A program made the translations under genes and the position numbers. From NCBI GenBank assembly GCA_030528765.1, contig JAUMYD010000027.1:1-14715 (forward strand): 14,715 nucleotides of DNA. The letters are read 5' to 3'. The first letter of the stretch is position 1, and every line of letters starts with the position of its first letter. Source of the DNA: Bacillota bacterium. Lineage in GTDB: Bacteria > Bacillota > Dehalobacteriia > UBA4068. Of the stretch, positions 6,682 through 12,581 are shown one piece after another. Below the pieces are notes generated by a model that saw only the letters and a program-made list of their open reading frames with translations, had not been told where the DNA came from and made no database searches.

Positions 6682-6843
6682 CTACCCCCGCCGCTTCTTC
6701 TTCCAGAGATAGCCGCAGATACCGCCGAGCAGCAGAGCCAGCAGGGGGATGAGCAGCCAGAGCCAGCCGGAGAGATCTCCGGGGACGGAGAGAAGGATGC
6801 TGGTGGGGCCATCCGCGCCGCCGATGATACCGATATCACGCAT
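6682..6843 (-). CDS. 53-residue membrane microprotein with a decarboxylase beta-subunit motif
   Basis: ATG at 6843 is preceded by TAAGGAGG at ideal spacing, the strongest ribosome binding site in the window. The product starts MRDIGIIGGADGPTSILLS, has a short polar turn (VPGDLSG), one hydrophobic helix (residues about 26-45, WLWLLIPLLALLLGGICGYL) and a basic tail WKKKRRG, so the C-terminus should face the cytosol. The motif GIIGGADGPTSI matches the conserved core of the beta subunit of Na+-translocating decarboxylases (OadB, GcdB, MmdB), where the Asp is needed for Na+ transport. Those subunits exceed 350 residues with many helices; here only the motif and one helix remain. It lies 66 bp after prmA, where rsmE often sits. 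Coding is well supported by the binding site, clean frame and topology. The link to OadB rests on one motif, and the role is unknown. Confidence 0.78.
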   Translation of the reverse strand: MRDIGIIGGADGPTSILLSVPGDLSGWLWLLIPLLALLLGGICGYLWKKKRRG

Positions 6844-6862
6844 AAATATTCCTCCTTATCCC

Positions 6863-6897
6863 GGCAAGGGCTTCCGGAAAATCTCCCGGGCCCTGCC
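6863..6897 (-). promoter_or_regulatory. Strong hairpin between prmA and the microprotein
   Basis: GGCAAGGGC (6863-6871) pairs with GCCCTGCC (6890-6897) with one bulge, and CCGG (6874-6877) pairs with CCGG (6886-6889) inside. On the minus strand it follows the prmA stop by 12 bp and ends about 12 bases before the microprotein ribosome binding site. No T-run follows, so it is more likely an RNA-stability or processing hairpin than a terminator. Confidence 0.5.
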
Positions 6898-6909
6898 GCC
6901 GCTGCAAAA

Positions 6910-7863
6910 TTATTCGTAAGCAGGCACGCAGGCAAAGCTTGTCCAGCCCTGCTCGTGCATTTCCCCGATGACAGCCAGTCCGCAGTTCACCAGTCGATCC
7001 GCGATATTCGGTGCATATTCATCCAGGATACCGGAGCAGATCAGCCGGGCGCCGGGGGACATGAAGCGCCCCACGATGCGCGCCAGATCAAAGATGACCT
7101 GGGCGGTGATGTTCGCCACCACGATGTCGGCCTTGTTGTCCCGCCGCAGCTTGCGCTGGAGCTTTTCGTCAGAGAGCACGTCCCCGCAAAGGAAGCTGAA
7201 TTGCTCCTCTGTGATGCCGTTCAGCCGGCAGTGCTCCTCCACAGAGGGGCCGCAGACCGGGTCAATATCCACCGCCGTCACCCGGGAAGCACCCAGCTTC
7301 AGCCCGGCGATGCCCAAAAGGCCGGAGCCACAGCCCAGATCGATGATGCTTTCCCCTTCCCGCAGATGCTCCTCCAGGAATTGCAGGGCCATGCGGGTGG
7401 TGGCGTGATCCCCGGTGCCAAAGGCCTGTCCCGGGTTGATCCGCAGCTTGATGCGGCCTTCCGGGGCGCGGTTTTCATCCCAGGCGGGGGAGAGCCAGAG
7501 CCTTTCCCCCACAGGGATGGAAACGAAGCTTTCCTTCCACTTGCTCTGCCAATCCACCTCCGGGATCTGCTCCAGGCTGATCACGGCCGTGACCCCCTGC
7601 TCCGCAGCCAGCTGCTTTGCGGCCTCCGCAGCGGTCTCCGCCGGCTCCCGCTCCGGGAAAAGGCTGCGCAGGCTCACTTCGCCCACTTCCAGCTGCTGCC
7701 CATCAAAAACAGAGGCATCCCAATCCCCCGCATCCAGGTGCGCCTGGATGATGGCGGGATCCTGCACCTCCACCCCCTCTGCCCCGGCTTCAAAGAGGCA
7801 CATGGTAAAGGCCTCCTCCCACCGGGACGGGATCTTTATACTGATTTGCGTATATTCTTTCAT
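6910..7863 (-). CDS. prmA: Ribosomal protein L11 methyltransferase PrmA
   Basis: This 317-residue cytosolic enzyme uses SAM to trimethylate ribosomal protein L11. The N-terminal domain (about 1-110) binds L11 and ends in the family signature WKESF (109-113). The catalytic domain has PGQAFGTGDHATT (144-156), SAM motif I DLGCGSGLLGI (175-185), the acidic residue after strand 2 (AVDIDP, about 197-202) and the active-site loop VANITAQ (249-255). Length and order match the family. The frame is open upstream to 7971, but ATG at 7863 has AGGAGG with a 4-nt spacer and starts at the family's usual beginning (MKEYTQISIKIP). It follows the acetyltransferase gene by 56 bp, and that gap holds a 9-bp palindrome. 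prmA beside dnaJ and mtaB is the classic Firmicutes order. Confidence 0.96.
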   Translation of the reverse strand: MKEYTQISIKIPSRWEEAFTMCLFEAGAEGVEVQDPAIIQAHLDAGDWDASVFDGQQLEVGEVSLRSLFPEREPAETAAEAAKQLAAEQGVTAVISLEQIPEVDWQSKWKESFVSIPVGERLWLSPAWDENRAPEGRIKLRINPGQAFGTGDHATTRMALQFLEEHLREGESIIDLGCGSGLLGIAGLKLGASRVTAVDIDPVCGPSVEEHCRLNGITEEQFSFLCGDVLSDEKLQRKLRRDNKADIVVANITAQVIFDLARIVGRFMSPGARLICSGILDEYAPNIADRLVNCGLAVIGEMHEQGWTSFACVPAYE

Positions 7864-7890
7864 AAAACCTCCTGTTAGGACTCTTCTGCC

Positions 7891-7913
7891 GGAAGCTCCC
7901 TGCCGGAGCTTCC
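7891..7913. promoter_or_regulatory. Perfect 9-bp hairpin between the GNAT gene and prmA
   Basis: GGAAGCTCC (7891-7899) and GGAGCTTCC (7905-7913) pair perfectly with a 5-nt loop, 6 bp after the stop of the acetyltransferase on the minus strand. No T-run follows, so read-through into prmA is expected and a role in mRNA processing or stability is more likely. Confidence 0.45.
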
Positions 7914-7919
7914 CTGCGG

Positions 7920-8315
7920 CTAGATATTCTTCACAGCCACTTCGATCTGCTCGCTGGCCAGATAGCCGCACTCCTTGAAATACGCATGGAATTCCTTATT
8001 GTAATAGATGATGGCGGAATGACAGCCGGCATGCTTTTCCAGGGTCTTCAGCAGCTTGCTGCCCACCCCTGCCTGTCGGCATTCCGGCAGCACATAGACC
8101 AGCTCCGGCAGGAGGGTATTGTTGGGCAGGATGAAGCCCACAGAAAGGCCGATGATCTGCCCTTCTGCCTCCGCAAGAAAGCATTTCATGCTTTTGCCGT
8201 CATATTTGGCGAAAAGCGGCTCCAGTGCCCGGATACTCCGCTTCCAGATATCCTTGCTCAGGTTCAGCACCGTCTTGGTATCCGCGATCCTAAATTCCCG
8301 ATAAGAGATTTTCAT
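7920..8315 (-). CDS. GNAT family N-acetyltransferase
   Basis: This 131-residue protein has the GNAT layout: strands and helices up to about residue 60 (EGQIIGLSVGFIL), the strand ELVYVLPE (71-78), then the acetyl-CoA pyrophosphate loop R80-QAGVG-S86 with its helix, and a C-terminal YFKECGYLASE element (about 112-122) like the family's usual ending. It would move an acetyl group from acetyl-CoA to an amine; the substrate cannot be read from sequence. The frame extends upstream to 8378, but ATG at 8315 has AAAGGTGG with a 5-nt spacer and the product then begins with the normal first strand (MKISYREFRIAD). It sits between dnaJ and prmA, outside the usual heat-shock cluster, and is cut off from dnaJ by a terminator and a repeat array. 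It is probably the first gene of a transcript with prmA and the microprotein. Confidence 0.88.
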   Translation of the reverse strand: MKISYREFRIADTKTVLNLSKDIWKRSIRALEPLFAKYDGKSMKCFLAEAEGQIIGLSVGFILPNNTLLPELVYVLPECRQAGVGSKLLKTLEKHAGCHSAIIYYNKEFHAYFKECGYLASEQIEVAVKNI

Positions 8316-8395
8316 ATAAACCACCTTTCCAGCCAAAAGGCCAGTGCTTTTCCGCGTCAGGGCCGCCGGGATAGACACAGCAGCCTTATCTTATT

Positions 8396-8419
8396 AGTAT
8401 ATACCATTTGCCCGGCAAA
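8396..8419 (-). promoter_or_regulatory. Possible extended -10 promoter and palindrome before the GNAT gene
   Basis: On the minus strand TGGTATATACT (read from about 8406 to 8396) fits an extended -10 box. No good -35 box is present at 17 bp. Just upstream lies a palindrome TTTGCC-C-GGCAAA (8407-8419) that could be an operator. The leader would be about 75 nt. Confidence 0.35.
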
Positions 8420-8490
8420 AGGGAAGCCCCGAAGCGGCAGTCTCCCCTTTTTTCAGGGAATTCTCAGCTCCGAACGAAGCTGCAAGCGGC

Positions 8491-8910
8491 AAGCCGCCGC
8501 CTTCGCTCCCCGCCGCAGCCCAGATACTAAAGTTCTTTGTCCAACTTTCTTTCAAGAAAGTTGGGGGTTTAAAAAAACATAATACCCTTCTTTTCTTGAA
8601 AGAAAAGAAACAAAAGAACTTTAACGGGCTTCGCCGTCTTCGCTCCCCGCCGCAGCCCAGATACTAAAGTTTTTGCTGCCGCTTTTTTCAAAAAGCGGCG
8701 GTTTTAAAAAAACATAAAACTCTTCTTTTCTTGAAAGAAAAGAAGCAAAAGAACTTTAACGGGCTTCGCCGCCTTCGCTCCACGCCGCAGCCCAGATACT
8801 AAAGTTTTTGCTGCCGCTTTTTTCAAAAAGCGGCGGTTTTAAAAAAACATAAAACTCTTCTTTTCTTGAAAGAAAAGATGCAAAAGAACTTTAATGGGCT
8901 TCGCCGCCTG
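8491..8910. repeat. Tandem array of family A elements, period about 135 bp
   Basis: The array holds a right half (to about 8570), two complete units (about 8584-8706 and 8718-8840) and a final left half (about 8852-8910). Matching landmarks are 134-137 bp apart: GGGCTTCGCC at 8627, 8761 and 8896, and CAGATACTAAAG at 8521, 8658 and 8793. Left hairpins are CTTCTTTTCTT / AAGAAAAGAAG. The first right hairpin is CCAACTTTCTT / AAGAAAGTTGG; the next two are GCCGCTTTTT / AAAAAGCGGC at the same place. The array fills the gap between the dnaJ terminator and the GNAT promoter region. I see no gene in it. Confidence 0.9.
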
Positions 8911-8920
8911 TGATCCACGC

Positions 8921-8953
8921 AAAAGATCCCCCTCCCATGCGGGAGGGGGATCT
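8921..8953 (-). terminator. Terminator of the hrcA-grpE-dnaK-dnaJ operon
   Basis: On the minus strand AGATCCCCCTCCC (8953-8941), loop GCAT, and GGGAGGGGGATCT (8936-8924) form a perfect 13-bp stem followed by TTT, 10 bp after the dnaJ stop. The stem is nearly the same as that of the terminator at 852-883. Confidence 0.88.
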
Positions 8954-8963
8954 CGTATCGTTT

Positions 8964-10097
8964 TTATTTGAATACCTTACCGAAGAAGCCTTTTTTCTCC
9001 TCTCCCTCGCCAAAGGATTCAGCCAGCTTTTGCAGCAGCTCCCGCTGCTCCTTATTGAGGCGGGTGGGGGTGCTGACCTTCACCCGCACATGCTGATCCC
9101 CCTTGCCGTAGCCCCGGAGCTTGGGGAAACCCCGGCCCCGCAGGCGGAAGGTGGTACCCGTCTGGGTGCCCTCCGGGATCTCCAGCTTGACCTTGCCATC
9201 CAGGGTCGGGATCTCGATCTCCGCGCCCAGGGCAGCCTCGGTGAAGCTGATGGGCTGCTCCAGATGGACATTATCCCCATCCCGGCGGAAAAATTTATGA
9301 GGCTTCACACTGATGTAAACATAAACATCCCCGGCTTGGCCGCCGTTCAGGCCGCCATCCCCTTCCCCCTGCATACGCAGGCGGCTGCCGGTATCCACGC
9401 CCGGGGGGATGCTCACCTTCAGCTTACGCTTCTGCCGCAGGCGGCCGCTGCCGCTGCATTCCGGGCAGGGCTCCTCGATGACACTGCCCCGCCCGCCGCA
9501 GCTGGGGCAGGAACGCACCGTCTGAAACTGCCCAAAGGCGGTATTCTGGTTCACGCGCACCTTGCCGCTGCCGTGGCAGTTGCTGCAGGTCTTACGCTTG
9601 GTGCCGGCCTTGGCACCGCTGCCGCTGCAGGAAGAGCAGGTCTCCATACGGCTGACGCTGATCTCCTTTTCCACGCCGCGGGCTGCTTCCTCAAAGCTGA
9701 TCTCCACATCCACCCGCAGGTCATCCCCCTCCTGGGGGGCATTGGGGTCTGCAGCTCTGCCGCTGAAGCCGCCGCCGAAGAAGGTTTCGAAAATATCCCC
9801 AAAACCACCAAAGCCGCCACCGCCGCCAAAGCCGCTGAAATCAAAGCCGCCGCCGCCAAAGCCTGCGGCACCCGGATCATTATGCCCGAACTGGTCGTAG
9901 CGGGCCCGGCTGTTTTCGTCCGAAAGCACACCATAGGCCTCATTGACCTCTTTAAATTTTTCCTCTGCACTCTTGCTGTCCGGATTCAGATCCGGGTGAT
10001 ATTGCTTGGCCAGCTTTTTGTAGGCCTTTTTGATATCCTCCGGGCTGGCATCCCTGCCAAGCCCCAGCACTTCATAATAATCACGTTTGTCTGCCAT
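8964..10097 (-). CDS. dnaJ: Chaperone protein DnaJ (Hsp40)
   Basis: This 377-residue co-chaperone binds unfolded proteins, hands them to DnaK and stimulates its ATPase. It is a full type I DnaJ: J-domain (about 1-70) with H34-P35-D36, a Gly/Phe-rich region (about 75-115), and a cysteine-rich zinc domain with four CxxCxGxG-type repeats (CSSCSGSG, CSNCHGSG, CPSCGGRG, CPECSGSG; the third has Arg at position seven). Two substrate-binding beta domains and a short C-terminal dimer region follow. Length is normal. GAGAGG lies 6 nt before ATG but forms one arm of a perfect 6-bp hairpin (see separate entry). It is the last gene of the heat-shock operon and is followed by a terminator. A 476-bp gap full of repeats separates it from dnaK, longer than usual. 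Confidence 0.97.
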   Translation of the reverse strand: MADKRDYYEVLGLGRDASPEDIKKAYKKLAKQYHPDLNPDSKSAEEKFKEVNEAYGVLSDENSRARYDQFGHNDPGAAGFGGGGFDFSGFGGGGGFGGFGDIFETFFGGGFSGRAADPNAPQEGDDLRVDVEISFEEAARGVEKEISVSRMETCSSCSGSGAKAGTKRKTCSNCHGSGKVRVNQNTAFGQFQTVRSCPSCGGRGSVIEEPCPECSGSGRLRQKRKLKVSIPPGVDTGSRLRMQGEGDGGLNGGQAGDVYVYISVKPHKFFRRDGDNVHLEQPISFTEAALGAEIEIPTLDGKVKLEIPEGTQTGTTFRLRGRGFPKLRGYGKGDQHVRVKVSTPTRLNKEQRELLQKLAESFGEGEEKKGFFGKVFK

Positions 10098-10103
10098 GTA
10101 TAT

Positions 10104-10121
10104 CCTCTCATTTCAGAGAGG
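10104..10121 (-). promoter_or_regulatory. dnaJ: Hairpin covering the dnaJ ribosome binding site
   Basis: In the mRNA sense CCTCTC (10121-10116), loop TGAAAT and GAGAGG (10109-10104) form a perfect 6-bp hairpin whose right arm is the Shine-Dalgarno sequence, 6 nt before ATG. Such a structure could hold back translation until it melts, as in simple RNA thermometers. Function is inference. Confidence 0.5.
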
Positions 10122-10151
10122 TATGGGCGAAGCAGCTGCCCCGCCCATACC
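10120..10151 (-). promoter_or_regulatory. 10-bp hairpin in the dnaJ leader
   Basis: GGTATGGGCG (10120-10129) and CGCCCATACC (10142-10151) pair perfectly around a 12-nt loop, just upstream of the ribosome-binding-site hairpin. The two share the bases at 10120-10121, so fully formed versions compete at their border. No T-run follows in the dnaJ direction. Confidence 0.5.
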
Positions 10152-10162
10152 GGATTTTCTAA

Positions 10163-10258
10163 AAAGAGTTTTGTAAACCCTTCTTCTTTTTAAAAAGTTC
10201 GGGGCGCGAGGAACGCGCCGAACTTGGGAGAAGCAAGAAAACACTTATTTTTGGACTG
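10163..10258. repeat. Family A left-half variant with a long GC hairpin
   Basis: TAAACCCTTCTTCTTTTT and AAAAAG frame a long hairpin, AAGTTCGGGGCGCG paired imperfectly with CGCGCCGAACTT, followed by GGGAGAAGCAAGAAAACACTTAT. The outer parts match the left half of the family A copy at 12803, and the GC hairpin looks like an insert or replaced arm. It lies in the dnaK-dnaJ gap directly beside a B element. Confidence 0.6.
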
Positions 10259-10271
10259 CGCTTCGGATCCA

Positions 10272-10433
10272 GTCATTGCGAGGAAGGCAAGCTGAGATTT
10301 TGCTCCAGCAAAAGCCAGCTTGGCAACGTGGCAATCTTAACGTAGCGCATTGCAGAAATCCAGCTTCGGGATTGCCACCTTGTTCAGCTGTGTACTGCTC
10401 CACAGTTCTGCAGCTGAACCGCCTCGCAATGAC
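10272..10433. repeat. Family B MITE-like element, copy B3
   Basis: GTCATTGCGAGG (10272-10283) and CCTCGCAATGAC (10422-10433) are perfect 12-bp inverted ends. Inside are the left hairpin (GCAAGCTGAGATTTTGC and its partner), GTGGCAATC facing GATTGCCAC, and a right hairpin based on GGTTCAGCTG / CAGCTGAACC. The right hairpin differs in sequence from the other copies but keeps its pairing. It lies within the dnaK-dnaJ gap of the heat-shock operon. Confidence 0.85.
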
Positions 10434-10442
10434 AGATAATTC

Positions 10443-10560
10443 ATTTTCCCGTTAAAAGTTTCAGAGGGTTTTCGAAGAAAACCCGGGGTCCTCTCTTTTC
10501 CAAGTTCGATTCAATCGAACTTGTGAGAAGGACGGTTTTTAAACCAAAAAGAGAAAGGCT
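10443..10560. repeat. Hairpin cluster resembling a family A right half
   Basis: TTAAAAGTTTCAG, hairpin GGGTTTTC / GAAAACCC (loop GAA) and CGGGG fit the right-half pattern. A second nested hairpin follows: CAAGTTCGA / TCGAACTTG enclosed by GTCCTCTC and GAGAAGGAC, then GGTTTTTAAACC. In the dnaK direction these hairpins start a few tens of bases after the stop codon, but none has a clean T-run. Confidence 0.55.
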
Positions 10561-10573
10561 TTAAAAAGCGAGC

Positions 10574-12430
10574 TTATTTATCCTCATCCACGTTGCGGTA
10601 TTCGGCATCGTAGAAGTCCTCGCCCTGCTGCTGGTTGAAATCCGGGCCTGCGCCGGCAGCGCCGCCCTGCTGGGCCTGCTGCTGGGCCTGGGCCTGGGCA
10701 GCGGCTTCGCCGTAGATGCGCTCCGTGACCTTGTAGAGCGCTTCGGAGAGAGCCTTGGTCTTGGCATCGATCAGCTCGATATCATCCCCGGCCAGGGCAT
10801 CGGCCAGCTCCTTCTTGGCCTCTTCGATCCGGCTCTGCTCCTCAGGCTGGACCTTGCCTTCCAGATCCTTCAGGCTGCGATCCACCTGATACAGCAGGGT
10901 ATCGCCCTGATTGCGGATCTCAACGGATTTCTTACGCTTTTCGTCCTCTTCCCTGTAGGCTTCCGCGTCAGCCATCATGCGGTCGATCTCACTGTCGGAA
11001 AGGCCGGAGCTGGCGGTGATGGTAATGCTCTGCTGCTTGCCGGTGCCCATATCCTTGGCGCTGACATGAACGATGCCGTTGGCATCGATATCAAAGCGGA
11101 CTTCGATCTGGGGGATGCCGCGGGGTGCAGGGGCAATGCCGGTCAGATTGAAGCGGCCCAGGGTCTTGTTGTCTGCAGACATCTGGCGCTCACCCTGCAG
11201 CACGTGGATCTCCACGGAGGGCTGGTTATCGGATGCAGTGGAGAAGATCTGGCTCTTACCCGTGGGGATGGTGGTGTTGCGGTCGATGATGCGGGTGAAC
11301 ACGCCGCCCAGGGTCTCAATGCCCAGGGAGAGGGGGGTGACATCCAGCAGCAGCACGTCCTTGACTTCCTTGTTCAGGATGCCGCCCTGGATGGCTGCAC
11401 CCAGCGCCACGCATTCGTCCGGGTTGATGCCCTTATGGGGTTCCTTGCCAATCAGCTTACGAATGGCTTCCTGCACGGCGGGGATGCGGCTGGAGCCGCC
11501 CACCAGCAGAACGCGGTCGATATCGGAAGGCTTCAGGCCTGCATCCTTCAGAGCCTGCCGGGTGGGAGTCAAGGTCTTTTCCACCAGATCAGCAGTGAGC
11601 TCATCGAATTTGGCCCGGGTCAGGTTCACATCCATATGCTTGGGGCCGTCTGCGGTGGCAGTGATGAAGGGCAGGTTGATATTGCTGGTCATGGTGCCGG
11701 AAAGCTCGCATTTGGCTTTTTCCGCAGCCTCACGCAGGCGCTGCATGGCCATTTTGTCGGCAGCCAGGTCGATGCCCTGCTCCCGGCGGAAGCTTTCCAC
11801 CAGATGATCCACGATCTTCTGGTCAAAATCATCGCCGCCCAGGAAGTTATTGCCGGAGGTGGCCTTCACCTGGAAGACGCCCTCATCCAGCTCCAGAATG
11901 GAAACGTCGAAGGTGCCGCCGCCCAGGTCAAAAACAAGAACGGTGTGCTCTTCGGATTTGTCCAGGCCGTAGGCCAGAGCAGCTGCGGTGGGTTCGTTGA
12001 TGATGCGCAGCACTTCCAGGCCGGCGATCTTGCCCGCGTCCTTGGTGGCCTGGCGCTGGGAATCGGAGAAATAAGCGGGAACGGTGATGACCGCCTGGCT
12101 GACGGTCTCGCCCAGGTAGGCTTCTGCATCAGCTTTCAGCTTCTGCAGGATGAATGCAGAGATCTCCGGGGGCTGATAGCCCTTGCCTGCCAGCTTTGTC
12201 TCCACCTTCTGGCCCATTTTGCGTTTGATGCTCATAACGGTGTTGTCCGGATTGGTGACTGCCTGACGTTTGGCCACCTGGCCCACCAGACGCTCGCCGT
12301 TGGCGAATGCCACCACAGAGGGCGTGGTGCGGGAGCCTTCCGGATTCGGGATGACAATGGCCTCGCCGCCTTCCATTACAGCGACGCAGGAATTCGTGGT
12401 GCCTAAATCGATGCCGATAACTTTACCCAT
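10574..12430 (-). CDS. dnaK: Chaperone protein DnaK (Hsp70)
   Basis: This 618-residue ATP-driven cytosolic chaperone folds and refolds proteins with DnaJ and GrpE. The nucleotide-binding domain (about 1-358) shows GIDLGTTNSC (6-15), VFDLGGGTFDVS (167-178) and VLLVGGSSRIPAVQ (307-320). The interdomain linker is VLLLDVTPL (359-367). The substrate-binding beta domain and helical lid follow, then a flexible Gln/Ala/Gly-rich tail ending YDAEYRNVDEDK, close to the usual EVxDxxK-type end. The segment after IKRKMGQ is short and lacks the roughly 24-residue insert of diderm DnaKs, which supports a Firmicutes source. AAGGAGG precedes ATG at good spacing. Repeat-filled gaps of 521 bp on the grpE side and 476 bp on the dnaJ side are unusual; neither contains a CIRCE sequence, so expression probably depends on read-through from the hrcA promoter. 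Confidence 0.98.
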   Translation of the reverse strand: MGKVIGIDLGTTNSCVAVMEGGEAIVIPNPEGSRTTPSVVAFANGERLVGQVAKRQAVTNPDNTVMSIKRKMGQKVETKLAGKGYQPPEISAFILQKLKADAEAYLGETVSQAVITVPAYFSDSQRQATKDAGKIAGLEVLRIINEPTAAALAYGLDKSEEHTVLVFDLGGGTFDVSILELDEGVFQVKATSGNNFLGGDDFDQKIVDHLVESFRREQGIDLAADKMAMQRLREAAEKAKCELSGTMTSNINLPFITATADGPKHMDVNLTRAKFDELTADLVEKTLTPTRQALKDAGLKPSDIDRVLLVGGSSRIPAVQEAIRKLIGKEPHKGINPDECVALGAAIQGGILNKEVKDVLLLDVTPLSLGIETLGGVFTRIIDRNTTIPTGKSQIFSTASDNQPSVEIHVLQGERQMSADNKTLGRFNLTGIAPAPRGIPQIEVRFDIDANGIVHVSAKDMGTGKQQSITITASSGLSDSEIDRMMADAEAYREEDEKRKKSVEIRNQGDTLLYQVDRSLKDLEGKVQPEEQSRIEEAKKELADALAGDDIELIDAKTKALSEALYKVTERIYGEAAAQAQAQQQAQQGGAAGAGPDFNQQQGEDFYDAEYRNVDEDK

Positions 12431-12485
12431 GGATCGTTCCTCCTTAATTAAATGAACATATGTGAATATTCTTGTGAACTGCTTT

Positions 12486-12545
12486 TTGTTTTGGGGAAAC
12501 CTTTCCTTTCTTGAAAGAAAGGAAACGAAAGAACTTTGACTTTTG
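12486..12545. repeat. Family A left half in the grpE-dnaK gap
   Basis: TTTTGGGGAAACC, hairpin TTTCCTTTCTT / AAGAAAGGAAA (12502-12525), then CGAAAGAACTTTGACTTTTGG. The arms differ from those of the other copies at matched positions, so pairing is kept. A B element follows 37 bp later in place of a core and right half. It lies in the dnaK leader, about 55 bp before the ATG. Confidence 0.7.
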
Positions 12546-12581
12546 GCCTGCCGGCTTCTGCCGGAAGCAGGTCAGCTTTCG

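Noticed and set aside
6682..6843. The microprotein as a decayed fragment of an oadB gene
   Set aside because: No other piece of a beta subunit lies nearby, the frame is intact with a near-perfect ribosome binding site, and the helix is followed by a sensible basic tail and stop.
7864..7971. A longer PrmA starting at 7971
   Set aside because: It would overlap the end of the GNAT gene and include the palindrome at 7891-7913; AGGAGG sits directly before the ATG at 7863.
8316..8378. A longer GNAT protein starting at 8378
   Set aside because: The ATG at 8315 has AAAGGTGG at good spacing and gives the normal first strand; the upstream 21 residues look like leader sequence.
8420..8460. Terminator-like GC segment followed by six T on the plus strand near 8455
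   Set aside because: Pairing is imperfect and no plus-strand gene lies upstream of it.
8491..8910. CRISPR array
   Set aside because: The repeated unit is about 135 bp of nested palindromes without unique 30-40 bp spacers, and no cas gene is present.
11066..12406. Long plus-strand open frames over dnaK, and similar ones over the flavodiiron, mtaB, prmA, dnaJ and hrcA genes
   Set aside because: They are the opposite strand of well-identified GC-rich genes, have repetitive His/Gln/Gly-rich products without family motifs, and lack ribosome binding sites.
12431..12500. A separate promoter for dnaK just upstream of its start
   Set aside because: TTCACA and TATGTT are present but only 12 bp apart, so they do not form a normal promoter.
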